In this document: positions 41,483-55,600 of the stretch, piece by piece
Position numbering within the stretch: position 1 is the stretch's first letter
Layout: every line of letters starts with the position of its first letter
From: Octodonta nipae
Taxonomy: Eukaryota; Arthropoda; Insecta; Coleoptera; Chrysomelidae
Direction: 5' to 3'
Assembly: GCA_034190945.1 (NCBI GenBank)
Contig: CM067221.1
Coordinates: 6,526,969 to 6,590,968 of the forward strand
DNA length: 64,000 nt
Made by a program: the position numbers and the translations under genes
The notes under the pieces: generated by a model
What the model was told of the DNA's origin: nothing
The model's database searches: none
Seen by the model: only the letters and a program-made list of their open reading frames with translations

Positions 41483-41555
41483 CGACCCTGCCAGGATTCG
41501 AACCTGGAATCTTCTGATCCGTAGTCAGACGCGTTATCCGTTGCGCCACAGGGCC
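41483..41555 (-). tRNA. tRNA-Arg (ACG)
   Basis: 73 nt. Acceptor stem GGCCCTG/CAGGGTC. D arm GCGCAACGGATAACGC. Anticodon arm TCTGA-CTACGGA-TCAGA with anticodon ACG. T arm CCAGG-TTCGAAT-CCTGG. The A and B boxes are intact, and a T5 terminator lies just downstream on the minus strand (41476-41472). No intron. It looks functional. Confidence 0.95.
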
Positions 41556-41665
41556 ACGCAACTTAATCTTTACAAAGCCGTTAATTAGTGTAAATCTTGT
41601 TCTTTTTCTATTTTAATACATAAAGTATAATTGACAATTTATTCCTTTAAATAAAACATTTTTAA

Positions 41666-43161
41666 ATAATTAGGTCAAGTGCGAGTTGGTCTCATATACT
41701 AAGGGCTCCGTACCACCTTCAAAATTCGCTTGATTTTTATAAGAATACATATATATTTAGTTTTCTAATTAGGCCCCCAAAAATTAACGTTAGAGTTTTA
41801 TTTTACTAATAAACTTTCAAGGAAGCCTTGAATAATCTACTATCTGAATTTTGAGGCTCTATAGATTGGAAGATAAAGGGCAAAATAGGTCAAGTTTTAA
41901 ATTATAAATTATTAAATCTGTTATTCAAATTATTTAAAAATACAAATAAAATATATTTTTCAAAATTTAAATAGTGTAGTTTCTAAAATGGAAATTAAGT
42001 CGATGTTTAATATTTTTGCTAATATCGTTTAAACAAATGATTTAAAAATATGATATATTTGTAATTCACATAATGAGCCTTTTATTTGATATATTACATG
42101 ATGCGTTTGAAAATTGAATTTTTATTTTCCATTTAATTGTATAATTTGTCACTAATATAATATAATAATACTATGGAGGTTTTCTAATAATTCTTTTTAT
42201 AAATTTCAAGTGAGCCCATAACCCCTAATTATTTTCATAATTTTAAGTAGTGTGGTTTCGGAAATAAAGCGAGAAATGAGAATTTTTTATATCTTCATCT
42301 TAATATCTTGTAAATAATTAATTTAAAAAATATGAAAAATATATATTTGCATTCCCCATAATGACCCCCTTCATTTGATATATTGCATGATGCGTTAAAA
42401 AAATATTTTTTATTTTCCGTTTAATTCTATAATTTGGCCCCCAATATTAATATTCGGGATTTCTTCGTATTTTTCCTGTAAACCAAAAATTTTAGGTCTT
42501 ATAGTTTGGGGAATAAAGGGGGGAATGGGTAATTTTTTTAACATTTTTTTAAATATATTTTAAAATATTTATTTTAAAAATATATATTTGTGTTGGTCAT
42601 AATGAGCCCTGTGATTTGATATATTACATGATCCGTTAGAAACAAGTTTAATTTTTTATTTTCCATTTAAGTCTATAATTGAATATTAGGGGTTTCTCCT
42701 TATTATTCCAGTAAAATTCAGGTGAGGCGCTATACCTCTATTTTTTTTCAAAATTTTACAGCTAATGGTTTTGGAGATATTTTTGTTAATATCTTTTAAT
42801 TGTTTATTTTCAAATTATGAAAAAAAAAGTATTTGTTTTCGTCATAATGAGCCCTTTCATTTGATATATAACATGAAAAAATTTTAATTTTATATCTTCC
42901 ATTTAATTATGAAATTTGCCCCCCCAAAATTAAAAGTAGAGGTTTCTCCTTATTTTTCCAGTAAACTTCAGGTCAGACTCTATACCTCTAAAATCAAAAT
43001 TTCTTCTTTTGCGATTTGTACTTCTGATCGGGTCACCAAACTATTCAATTATATCAAATTTCAACCTCTTCCGTCCAATAGTTTAGGAGAAAATGGCTGT
43101 GATGTGAAAGAGGCAGAAATCCTGAGTGATATTATATATTGTATATACGGAACCCTAAAAA
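41666..43161 (-). repeat. Unclassified repeat family copy 2, minus strand
   Basis: Complement of the family described at 10363-12589. It starts (at 43161) TTTTTAGGGTTCCGTATATACAATAT and ends (at 41666) GCGCACTTGACCTAATTATT-like. Internal ~295-bp units are present, but fewer than in copy 1. The tRNA-Arg lies about 110 bp beyond its end. Confidence 0.82.
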
Positions 43162-43239
43162 TGTATAAACCGACTTCCAAGTGGTACCAAAAATTGAAAA
43201 TAATTAACTGAACATAACACTAGACAATAAAGAACAGAT

Positions 43240-44052
43240 TCCTTGTTGTAGATAATTTGGCGAGGCGTAGTCGATGCGCTGTTAGTAGCACAGATCACAC
43301 AAGAGAATTAGTAGCATCATGTCAGAGCAAGAGGTGAACACGTCTGTTGCACAACGTTTTGTTATCAAATTTTTGGCGCGGGAGGGCGTTAGACCGTCTG
43401 AAATTTTGCGTCGACTATCTGCACAGTTCGGCAATAAAACACTTTCAAGGACCCAAGTGTACGACTGGCACAAAAAGTTTTCAGATGGCCGAGAGACAGT
43501 AGAAAATGAGCCTCATGCACGCCGTCCCACGACAAGAATCAATGAGGCGAATATCTACGCAATTCGTGAGCTGATTGAAGGCGTACTGCTGATCGATTTT
43601 CTGCACGAAGGCTGTACAATTAATGCTGAGTATTACTGCGAACTACTCCAACAAGTGAAACTTGCCTATCGGCAAAAGAGGCGGGATATGTCTATCCGAA
43701 GTGTGATTCTGTTGCATGACAACGCTCGGCCACATACAGCTGCATTGACTCAAGGAAAATTGAACAAAATGCATTGGGAAACCCTTGAACACCCGCCTTA
43801 CACTTAAAGAAGAACTGGGAGGCCACCACTTTGAGGGCAACGAAGGTGTAGAAACGTTTGTGCGCAATTGGTTATCGACACGACCAGTTTCATTCTTTGA
43901 GAAAGGTATTAAAAAACTTCCGATTCGGTGGGAAAAATGTATACATAAGAGAGGAGACTATGTAGAAAAATAATATGTATTAAAATTTGTATTGATCGTA
44001 CCAAATAAAATGTTTAAAACCAAAGTCCGGTTCATATTTGATTCACCCTCGT
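43240..44052 (+). mobile_element. mariner (Mos1-type) transposon, deleted copy
   Basis: 43319-43585 gives the N-terminal HTH domain (EQEVNTSVAQRFVIKFLAREG, LSRTQVYDWHKKFSDGRE, RRPTT). An internal deletion joins it to VLLIDFLHEGCTINAEYYC, then VILLHDNARPHTA with the second catalytic Asp. A second small deletion after EHPPYT removes the SPDL...D block with the third Asp, and the frame then shifts to LKEELGGHHFEGNEGVETF and LPIRWEKCIHKRGDYVEK (to 43973). The first catalytic Asp block is also gone. GGTTCATATTTGATTCACCC near 44030-44052 looks like the right end; I find no matching left end. Confidence 0.88.
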
Positions 44053-45000
44053 ATATAACATTCTAAATAGCCGAAAATATCCCGATGGTTGCTTGATCAA
44101 AAGTTTTAAGTTCAAGGTCAGGCTCCCCAAAATTAGCTTAAGACTGTTCTCATCTAATCTCCTCTACATTAACAGCGGAAGCCTTTGTCCTTCATTGATG
44201 TACTCTATGTATGCAATGATATGCTGACCATGAATGTAGTTCCTGACCTGTTTAGCATCAAATGTGGTGAGCTTAGACGCATTATGGCTGCATCAAAATG
44301 CAAACCCTTTATTATATTGACATATCTCTGTTGTTTAAACCTTCACCATGGGCGTACCGAGCGGGGGGCAGCCTCCTGGACCACAAAAACCTGCCGTGAG
44401 CCATCAAAGCTTCCCATCAATTTGCTGATTTGCTCCCCCGTCCTGAACCAAAAAATTTGTCCCTCCCTGGAGGGCAATATTTTTTGCCCTTCACATGTAA
44501 TTATCTATTTGGTATTTCTAAAGAGAATAAATAAATAAATAATTATGAATCCTAATGACAAATCTTGAAATATGGCAATTTTTGTAGATACATGAAAACT
44601 TTTTGAATAAAACTATTCACCTGTCCATTCAATCCTAGAAGTAATAACAACCACAAAAAATTAAATGTAAACGATTAAAGTGTGATATCGTGATTAAAAG
44701 GGTTTGCAATTTTTTATTAAGCATTTTCAGCAATATATAAATTTAGGTGATTAGTAATAAGAAAAATCAATTTACAGTTGTTTAATTTGTAAAATAAATA
44801 ATGACGCCGTTGAAAGAAATAAAGTTTGAAGTAATTAACAATATTTGCAGTAATTAAGATTAGTTTAGAACTTTTCTAACGCCAAAAATTTAATTATTTA
44901 GTATTGTTTACAATCTTTTCGTATTTTTTTAGATATTAAATAATTTTCAACTCGAAAACGGTCCACTTAAGAGAAAAATTACTAAGTATCACTAATTCAG
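44053..45000. other. Intergenic sequence, no gene seen
   Basis: GC-richer patch at 44340-44480 (GGGCGTACCGAGCGGGGGGC) resembles the GTAGCCAGG-type repeat at 61203-61451. Otherwise AT-rich with nothing recognised. Confidence 0.4.
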
Positions 45001-46950
45001 GATGAACCCAAATAGTCTAAACAAACATTTTCCTGACAAAAAAAAAAACGTTTTTTTACAGTTAGTTTAAAAAAATTGTTGAAACCCATTGTAACCAAGT
45101 TGCCCATGGGATACATTTTGTATCTTATTCTGAGACATTTAAGGCTATGTTCAAGTAACTGATGCGACAATACAAAATCGGTAGAGTCGTACGAATTTAT
45201 TTTCCAATAAGAATGCCATGAATGGTGAGTGCTTTTGAAGCGAAAACTTCTTCTCAGAGTCCTACCAGTAGACATATGAAAATAGATGACTAGGAGAATG
45301 AAATGCATAATTGAAATGATACCAACAAAATATGAAAATTAAAAGTCGTGGTGTCCATGAGATGAACATCGAAACTATAATCGCATTAGCCAACTTTATT
45401 GCAGAAGCTCTCCACATTTAATCAATTTGTGCATCGAAAGATCCATTTGGCCCGATGCACTAAAACGAGCTGATGTAAAGCCAATTCACAAAAGCATATC
45501 ATGTCAAATTACAGACCCATCTCATTGACATCTAATGTAGCTAAAATCTTGGAAAAAATTAATTACAATAGAATTTTAGAATTTGTGAACAAGCATAAAA
45601 TAATATAAAAAAAAACAGTATGGCTTCATAAAGAAAACAGGTACAAAGGATGCCTTAAATTTTCTAACAAATGTAATTTATGAAAAGCTTAATAATAGTG
45701 CTCCAATTACTACTTCTCTAGATTTAGCGAAAGCATTTGATATTGTCAATCACAAGATATTATTAGAAATTTATACTGTTATAGAATAAGGGGCAAAGCT
45801 TATAAGCTCAGGACTTCTTATTTGCAATACAAAAAGCAGCGTATTAAAGTTAATGAGGTTGTAAGTGAATATTGTGAAGTTCTAACAGGTGTTCCACAAG
45901 GAACAGTACTGTGGGCACTGTCATTCATTTTGTACGTTAATGACTTACTAACTACTATGCCTGATGACATTATAATATGATTTGCCGATGACACAGCGAT
46001 TATATCTATAAGAGAAAGTTGGGCTGAAGTAGAGATCAAGATGAATAACTTCTTAAAGCTATAAGTAAGTGACTAGCTTTAAATAAACTATGTTTAAATT
46101 TGGACAAAACTGTATACATGACATTCGAAAATTGTAAAATTAGTGTTCCGGTAAACCTAAACATTTCAGTCAATGGAAAAAAACCTGAATAGGGTGGAAT
46201 CATGTAAATATTTGGGAATCATCTTCTATAACAGAATAAACATGTAAAATACATTCTTAGAAAATCAAAGTGTTTAGGGTTTGTATTCTATAATCTCTCC
46301 AAGATTTTGAAAACAGACCCGTTGATGAAGTTGTATTACGCATTTTTCCACACCGTGATCAACTATGGAATCACTGCCTGGGAAAGAGCTTACTCCAACA
46401 CATCAAAATGTCTGTAAAGCCAAAAGAAGAAACTTAAAAAATCGTAAACAAGAATAAAACGAACTTAAATAACAATCCTTTAAACTTGGAGGAGCTCTTC
46501 TCACTTGAATCTTTACGCTGAAAGAAAAATTCCTGAATTCAAACAGTATTACTAGGAACAAAAGCATAGTTCTCCCTCATAGTTCTAAAACAGTCAGTAG
46601 CAAAAGCAGTTTTATAAACATAAATGCATACAACAGTCTTCCAAATGAACTAAAAGCGTTAAGCAATGTAAGTGCAATAAAAAATAAATTAAAAAAGTGG
46701 ATAATTAATAAAGATAATAATAGAATTAGATAGGCAATTGACAAAAAATTGACCATTGTTATAGAAACTTCGTATAAAAATTATGCTTTATTTTTTTATG
46801 TTCTATTTTATTTTATGTATTTTTATATTTTTTCTTTTATGTTAAGGAGGTATATATTTTGGATAGGATATAGGTTTCTATATTATTAGTTTTAGGTATT
46901 ATGCCAAGACCACGAACAGGTAACTCCGAAAACCACTGGACACGACACAC
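45000..46950 (+). mobile_element. LINE (Jockey/CR1-type) reverse-transcriptase remnant
   Basis: Plus-strand RT blocks in several frames: NIETIIALANFIAEALH, SIWPDALKRADVKPIHKS-like, NYRPISLTSNVAKILEKI, KKTGTKDALNFLTNVIYEK, TTSLDLAKAFDIVNHKILLE, RGKAYKL, KKQRIKVNEVVSEYCEVL, TGVPQGTVLWALSFILYVND, and FADDTAIISI with the catalytic FADD. The thumb region VFYNLSKILKTDPLMKLYYA and INYGITAWERAYSN follow to about 46420, then a decayed C terminus and 3' end. Many stops and frameshifts. The conserved blocks place it in the Jockey/CR1 group, but not more exactly. Confidence 0.82.
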
Positions 46951-47225
46951 TACCTTGATCTCTTCTCTTGTGTGATCTGTGCCTTGATCTAGAAATACCC
47001 ATACCCATACAACACAGTTATCTGTGTAACAAACAGGGAAAATAGAAAATGTAATAAATTAAGATTGTCTTCGTGGTAAAAATTGATTAATTATAGTAAA
47101 TAAACAATTATAACACCCAATTAATATAAAATACCTGCACACAATTTGCCTTTCGGTCTAATAAATAAACTGCCGCTGTTTTTATGTGGTTTGGAGCATT
47201 TCTGCCTCTGGGACATAGCGGCAGG

Positions 47226-49197
47226 TGTACATATCGTAAAAGAAGAAATGATCATAGGGGTACTTCTGGGGGAAAACTACAAAAATCGACCGTTCCCCCC
47301 TGATCTCCGAAACTTGCCAAAACTAATAGATCGTTGCGCGAACTTTAGAGGAAAAATAAGGAAAAATCATTAATATTAATTTTGGGGGCAAATTATAAAA
47401 TTAAATGAAAATTTAGCAACAAAAAAATTTTCAAACGCTTCATGTAATATATCAAATTAAAGGTCCCATTCTGAGGAACACAAATATATATTTTTTTCAA
47501 ATTTAAAAAACAATAATTAAAAAAATACTAATGAAAATATACCAAAATTTACCCATTCCCCCCTCCTTATCTCCGAAACTATAAAACGTAAGGTTTTGAA
47601 AAAAAATAGAGGTATAGGGTCTGACATGAAGTTTACTGGAAAAATAAGAAGAAACCTCTACTTTTAATTTCGGGGGGCAAATTACAGAATTAAATGGAAA
47701 ATATAAAATTAAAATTGTTTCTAACCCATCATGTTACATACCAAATGAAAAGGGCTCTTTATGACGATAACAAATATATTTTTTTCATATTTTTAAAATA
47801 AATTAATTAAAATATATTAACAAAAATATAAAAAAATTTTACCCATCCCCCCTTATCTCCGAAACCATAAGCTGTAATTTGAAAAAAAAAATACAGGTAT
47901 AGCGCCTCACCTGAACTTTACTGGAAAAATAAGGAAGAAACCCCTAATGCTCATTTGGGAGGCAAATTATAGATTTATATGGAAAATAAAAAATTAATAA
48001 TTGTTTCTAACGGATGTAATATATCAAATAAAAGGGCTCATTATGAAGAATACTAATATATTTTTTTCATATTTATAAAATAAATACTTTAAAATATATT
48101 TAAAAAAATATTTAAAAAATTACCCATTCTCCCCTTTATCTCCATCAAACTTTGAAAAACTAAGTATACCTCATTTTTTTTGAACTTTACTGGAAAAATA
48201 CGAAGAAATCCCTAATATTAATTTGGGGGGCAAATTATACAATTAAACGGAAAATAAAAAATATGTTTTAACGTCATGCAATATATCAAATCCCAGGGCT
48301 CATTATGAGGAATACAAATACATATTTTTCATATTTTTAAAATTAATTGTTTACAATGATATTAACATATATATATATATATATATATAATATATATATA
48401 TAATAAATTAGCCATTCTCTCGTTATTCCCCAAACCATACTACAACCTAATTTTTTTGTTTTGAAAATATGAAAAAAATCCCTAGAGGTACTATTATTTG
48501 GTACTCACTTGAAATAACAGAATTATAAGAAAATAAATTATTAGAAAACCTTCATAGTAATTTTAGGAAAAATTATACAATTAAGTGGAAATAAAAGATT
48601 CCAATTTTCAAACGCATCATATCAGATAAATGGTTCATTATTGTCAATTATAAATATATCATATTTTTAAATCATTTGTTTAAAAGATATTAACAAAAAT
48701 ATTAAACATCAACTTAATTCCCACTTTAGAAACTACACTATTTAAATTTTGAAAAATATATATTTATTGTATTTTTAAATAATTTGAATAACAGATTTAA
48801 TAATTTATAATTTAAAACTTGACCTATTTTGCCCTATATCTTCCAATCTACAGAGCCTATAAAATTCAGACAGTAGATTATAAAAGGCTTCCCTCAAAGT
48901 TTATTAGTAAAATAAAACTCTAATGTTAATTTTTGGGGGGCCAAATTAGAAAATTAAATACATATGTAATCTTATAAAAACCAAGCGAATCCTGAAGCAT
49001 ATAAAATAAAAAGTCTGTGTGTGGAAAATGAAAGTGTATATTTTTTATAAATTTAAAACGCTTCCTTTAAAAGATATTAGGGCAAATATAAGAAAATGCA
49101 CTCATTCCCTGCTTGTCTGAAACTGGAATATTAGAATCTTGAAGGTGGTACGGAACCCTTAGTATGCGAGTCCAACTCGCACTTGACCAAATTATTT
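47226..49197 (+). repeat. Unclassified repeat family copy 3, plus strand, 5'-truncated
   Basis: Begins inside the family (GTACATATCGTAAAAGAAG) and ends with ACGGAACCCTTAGTATGCGAG and TCCAACTCGCACTTGACC, then AAATTATT. The hairpin GCGAGT-CCA-ACTCGC is perfect. Contains at least four ~295-bp internal units and a (TA)n tract at 48367-48404. It ends 420 bp before the GST first coding exon. Confidence 0.82.
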
Positions 49198-49469
49198 AAA
49201 TAGAACACTTATTTTAGTGAAAATTAGAATGTATGTTATTTGATGATTGCGAAAACATGTAAAAATGACGATAATAACTCGAAGACAGTCAGTAAACCAT
49301 TAGACAATTATTTTCGACGAAAAAAATGCCTTTCCTTTCCGAGGAAAAATAATTAAACCTCCGCAGGAGATTCCTAATACAACTCCCACACGTATAGCTA
49401 CAATACGTCTAATTAGATGGCGCCACATCCAAAGTAAATACAACTCGAATGTGTATGTGTACAAAATCA

Positions 49470-49616
49470 GCTGTACAGTCGTGTTTCTCTTTCAAGCGTT
49501 AACGTTTTGATTCAAGTCGAACCGGGCGAGAAATTTTACCGAAAAAATAATCAATAGTAGGCCAAATCGATAAGAATTCGACCTAATTTCCGTGTGCCTT
49601 GCCGATTCGCCTAAAA
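49470..49616 (+). promoter_or_regulatory. Probable promoter / 5' untranslated region of the omega GST
   Basis: The only stretch between two repeat copies that is not repeat-like. It is less AT-rich than its surroundings and lies directly before the first coding exon. No TATA box is evident, so the start site cannot be set. It reads ...CCGATTCGCCTAAAA before ATG, a good insect start context (AAAATG). Confidence 0.5.
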
Positions 49617-52600
49617 ATGAACAGCCCTCATTTATCCAAAGGTGAGTTGATTTCATTATATTCCAAATATCGTTCGATGTTCCTCAAGGTGTGCATATTT
49701 TCGCAATCCGGCAGATCATAACGTACAGGCAATTTTTTATGAGAATCCGAAAATAGTAATGTAAATAAATATGACGTCATGCCGTGCGGTAATCGCTTAT
49801 TGCATTTAGTGCAAGAGTTAATTGTTTGAATTTATTGTTTCAACCTTGTTTGCAGACCATATACGTGGGCCCCTCTTAGTTGCGTAAAATTCGTGTTAGG
49901 TTTGATGCAACGTTAGAAACAATAATAAATTTGATTTTGAAATTATTTAATGCTTCGCCATGACCTATGAATACATAATGAGAATTTTTACCAAGAATTC
50001 CGAACAGTGCTGAGTTATATTTCATAATATTTATATTTATTTTCTTAAACGCTAAGTTTATTGAAAATCTATCAAACACAATTATTTTAGTGTTTGTTTT
50101 TTATTTTGTGTTATTTAGTATGATCTAAACGTATAAGAAATAAATAAGCAAAGTATATCTATCAACTTCCTTTGTGTTGCAGTTGGCCAAGCACAAGGAC
50201 AGAATAGCTATTTTATTTCCGACTAATTTAAGCACAGAACTTCCCTAAACCGGTATATCAGGCCATTATCTATATACGGTGGACATAAAAAGTCTGAAAC
50301 AACACTTTCAACGGTGTAACTGCAGAAATATTGCCTTTTTGTGTCAATTTTTTTTGTGTTCAATCTATCATTGTTATAAAGAGTTCATTCATTGATCTGT
50401 TGTTCTTTGAATGCCTTGATTTGTTTTTTTGTGTTCACAAACAATTAGAAAATGTATGAAGAGATTCCAAAAACTACCCCTAGAATGTAAAAGGTATGTA
50501 AGTAACCACCTTAAAAATGGAAACTAACTTGTGTTGTGATTGAACGTGAATACTGCAGAAGGTGTTAATTTTTAGATGTACAGCACTAGAAAGTCAACGA
50601 ATTCTTTTCTGAATAAAAGTCATTTTTAGGGTTCCGTATTATACAGAACCCTAAAAATATACCGTATATACAATATACGGTAGACTCCGGATTTCTGCCT
50701 GTGTCACTATACAGACACCCGATAAGGAGTACATATCGTAAAAGAAGAAATTTTGATTTTAGGTACTTTGGGGGGAAACTAAAAAAACGACCGTCCCTCC
50801 CCCCTGAGCTAAGCCTAAAATTTTTATATAGATTTTTACAGGAAAAACAAAGGAGTTGCAAATTATAGAATTAAATAAAAATTTTAAATTTAAGAATGTA
50901 ATACGAATTCTGAACACAATATAATAAAGGGAACGTGAAGTTTTGAAAAATATAAGGAAACCTCTATCTGAAAATATATTAAATTAAAATTGTTTCTAAC
51001 GCACCATGTATTTTTCCTGTATAACAAATGAAAGGGCTCAATTCGCGAAAACAAATATATTTTTTTCATTGATTTGATATATTACTTTCCGTTAGAAACA
51101 ATTATAATTTTTAATTTCCATTTAATTCTATAAAAAAATTTTCATTACTTCATTTTGGGGGGGCAAATTATAGAATTAAATGGAAGATAAAAAATTATAA
51201 TTGTTGTATCTATGACGAATACAAATATATTTTTGAATTTTTTTTAAAAAAATTTTAGCGAGATATAATATCCTTCATAATGACATTTTGGATTTTCGAT
51301 TGAATTTCGGAGATAACACAGAGAATCAAAATTTCTTCAATTACGATATGTATTTGATCGGGTAATTTAAAACATAACCCATATCTACTGAACAGTAGAT
51401 TATAAAAGTCTCCCCTGAAAGTTTATTAGTAAAATCAAATTGCTCTAATGTTTGAAATCCGGAGTAATTATAATATTTTAAAATGTTAAAAAAACGCTTT
51501 TAAATACTTCTGAAATGGATATTGCCCCTAAAATACAAAATTAGAAAATGCCCTCATTCCCTGCATGTTGAAACTGGAATATTAGAATCTTGAAGGTGGT
51601 TCTTATTTGCCCGAAGCGATAGTAAGATGTCTGATTAGAGACAAATCAGGCTGGAAAATCTACCTGTTTTTTCTTAATTTAAAAGCTATTTTTGTATGGA
51701 CTTAATTTAAATATTATCGCCCTTCACAAACAATCCCCCTAAAAATGAATGATGGTTCAACAACATGCATGTTACAATAATTTTGTATTTTAGGGGCCTA
51801 GATTTCCTGTAACCATTTAAGCAGATTTATCAGTTTTTGCCTAATGAGAATAATTTGGTCAAGTGCGAGTTGGACTCGCATACTAAGGGTTCCGTACCAT
51901 CTTCAAGATTTTAATATTCCAGTTTCAGACAAGCCTGGAATGAATGCATTTTTTTTATATTTACCCTAATATCTTTTAAAGGAAGCGTTTTAAATTTATA
52001 AAAGAATATACTTTCATTTTCCACACATAGACTTTTTATTTTATCTGCTTCAAGATTCGCTTGATTTTTATAAGATTACATATGTATTTAATTTTCTAAT
52101 TTGGCTCCCAAAAATTAACATTAGAGTTTTATTTTAGTAATAAACTTTCAGAGACTTTTATAATCAACTGTCTTTTACTCAGTAGATTGGAAGATAAAAG
52201 GGCAAAATAGGTTGTTTTAAATTATAAATTATTAAATCTGTTATTTATTTAAAAATACAAATAAAATATATTTTTCAAAATTTAAGTAGTGTAGTTTCTA
52301 AAGTGGGAATTAAGTCGATGATATTTTGTTAATATCATGTAAACTATTTGTAATTCACATAATGAGCCTTTTATTGATATATAGATGCGTTTGAAAATTA
52401 AATTGAATTTTTATTTTCCATTTAATTGTATAATTTATCCTCTAAAATTACTATGGTGGTTTTCTAATAATTTTTCTTATAAATTTCAAGTGAGTGAGTA
52501 CCCCTAATAATTTTCAAAATTTTAGGTAGTATAGTGGCTTCGGAAATAAAGCGAGAAATGAGAATTTTTTATATCTAATTATTTGTAAACAATTAATTTT

Positions 52601-55600
52601 TAAATAAAAAAAATAATTCCTTAAATGAGCCCTTTCAATGTAGCCTTAATAAATATTTTTTTATTTTCGATTAATTTTATAATTTGGCTTAGGGATTTCT
52701 TAGTAAACAGAAAAATTTAGGTCTTATAGTTTGGGGAATAAGGGGGGAATGGGTAATTAATTGTTTTAAATATATTTTAAATATTCATTTTAAAAAAATT
52801 TTAAAAAATATATTTGTATTCGTGAGCTCTGTGTTTTGATAGTAATTCTATAATTGTCCACAAAAAATGAATATTAGGGGATTCTCCTTATTTTTCCAAT
52901 AAAGTTCAGGTGAGGCGCTATACCTATTTTTTTTAATTTTACAGCTTATATGGTTCGGAGATAAGGGGCAGGGAATGGGTAATTTTTTTTTAATATTTTT
53001 GTTAATATCTTTGAATTTATTTATTTTACAAATATGAAAAAAATTTATTTGTTTTCGCCATAATGAGCCCTTTCATTTGTTATATAACATGGTGCGTTAG
53101 AAACAATTTTAATTTTATATTTTCCATTTAATTCTGTAATTTGCCCCCCAAAATTAAAAGTAGAGGTTTCTTTATTTTTTCAGTAAACTTCACGTCGGAC
53201 CCGATACCTCTAATTTTTGGGGGGGGGATGGGTAAATTTTGGTATATAGTCGTTTATATTTTTAACTGATTTTTTTTAATATGAAAAAATATATATTTGT
53301 GTTCAGAATGGAACCTTTCATTTGATGTATTACATGATGCGTTTGAAAAAACTTTTATTTTTAAATTTTCAATTAATTCTATAATTTGCCTCTCAAAATT
53401 ATTAATAATAGTTTCTCCTTATTTTTCCTGTAAAGTTCGGGCAACGTTCTATATTTCCTATGTTTTTCAAAATTTTAGGCTCAGTAGTTTCGGAGATCAG
53501 GGGGGGAACGGTCGATTTTTTTAGTTTTTGTCCCCAAAACTACCCTTAAAATCAAAATTTATTCTTTTAGGATATGTACTCCTGATCGGGTCACCAATTT
53601 CATACGAAATTTCAACCTCTTCGGTCCAGTAGTTTAGGAGAAAATTGCTGTGATGTGACAAAGGCCGAAATCCGGAGTGATATTATAAGGGTATCCGTAT
53701 ATTGTATATACGGAACCCTAACTAGAACACGTTGGTAACAATAGACCATTTCATGGCCAACCTCAAGGTGAACCGAATTAAGTTACATATGCAACAGAAA
53801 CAAAAGTGCATCGAGCATGGCATTTCCTTACAAAAATTCACCGGCCAACTAGATTCGATTTGCCGGTGATTTTGTTTTATTTTTTCTCAGCTTGCGACGA
53901 ATTCTAGAGCACACATTATTTTGCCATAATCGTTTATTAATAGAACGTATAATAAGGTCAGCGGCATGGATAGAAATTTTAATATTTATGAGTTTTTCGT
54001 CGAGTAGACAAGCGCGAGTGTGTATAAACTTGATGATGAGGTAATACCACGAAAATAGCAATGACACGGTAGTATGGTGAACGTTTATTCATACAGGAAA
54101 GGATCTTGTGAATACAAGATAGTTTTTGAATTACCTCACCATCGAATTTTGTTTTGGAACGCCGAAGTGAAGAGAGTCAACAAATGATTATGAAATAATC
54201 GTGGTGTTGAAACTGAATGGCAATCCTGGTTGGCGGGGCAGAAAGATTTTAGTAGCACGTTGCGGTAATTATCAAAACATCTGAAGTAAATATTATAGGC
54301 GAGGAAAATACATTTTTACAAGACAAAAAATTTTGGTATTCTGTATCTGAGGAATAATTTGGAAAGATATGTAAGGGTAATTCAAATTTAGCATTTTTTT
54401 AGGATTCCGTATATAAAATATACGGATACCCTTATAATATCACTCCGGATTTCAGACTCTGTCACATCACAGCAATTTTCTCCTAAACTACTGGACGGAA
54501 GAGGTTGAAATTTGGCATCAATGTATAGTTTGGTGACCCGATCAGGAATACATATCGTAGAAATTTTGATTTTAGGGGTACTTTTGGAGGGAAAAACTAA
54601 AAAAATCGACCGTTCCCTCCGATCTCCGAAACTACTGAGCCTAAAATTTTGAAAAAAATGGGAAATATAGATAGTTACCCGAACTTTACTTTTCTAACAG
54701 ATCAAGTAATATATCAAATCAAAGGGCTCATTATGACGAATACTAATATATTCTTTTATTTTTAAAAAAATAAATATTTTAAAATATTTTTAAATAATTA
54801 CCCATTCCCCCCTTTATTCCCCAAACTATAAGACCTTTTTTTTTGTTTATAGGAAAAATACGAAGAAATCCCTAATATTAATATTGGGGGTCAAATTATA
54901 GAATTAAACGGAAAATAAAAAAATATTTTTTAACGCATCATGCAATACATCAAATGACAGGATTGATTATAAGGAATACAAGTACATATTTTTCACATTT
55001 TTTAAATTAATCCTTTAAAGATAATAACATAAAGATATAAAAAAATCTCATTTCTGGTTTTATTTCCGAAACCATACTACCTAAAATTTTGAAAATAATT
55101 AGGGGTACTAGGGCTCACTTGAAATTTATAAGAAAAATTATTAGAAAAACCCCATAGTAATTTTAGGGACAAATTATACAATTAAGAGGAAAATAAAAAT
55201 TCAATTTTCTAACGCATCATATCAGATAAAAAGCTCATTATGTGAATTACAAATATATCATATTTTTAAATCATTTGTTTAAAAGATATTAACAAAAATA
55301 TTAAACATTGACTTAATTCCCACTTTAGAAACTACACTATTTAATTTTTGAAATATATATTTTATTTCCAATCTACAGAGGCTCAAAATCAAGACAGTAG
55401 ATAATAAAAGTCTTCCCTGAAAGTTTATTAGTAAAATAAAATTCTAATGTTAATTTTTGGGGGCCAAATTAGAAAATTAAATACATATGTATTCTTATAA
55501 AAATCAAGCGAATCCTAAAGCAGATAAAATAAAAAGTCTATGTGTGGAATATGTAAGTGTATATTTTTTATAAATATAAAACGCTTCCTTTAAAAGATAT

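Noticed and set aside
43643..43867. 74-codon minus-strand frame
   Set aside because: Shadow of the mariner transposase.
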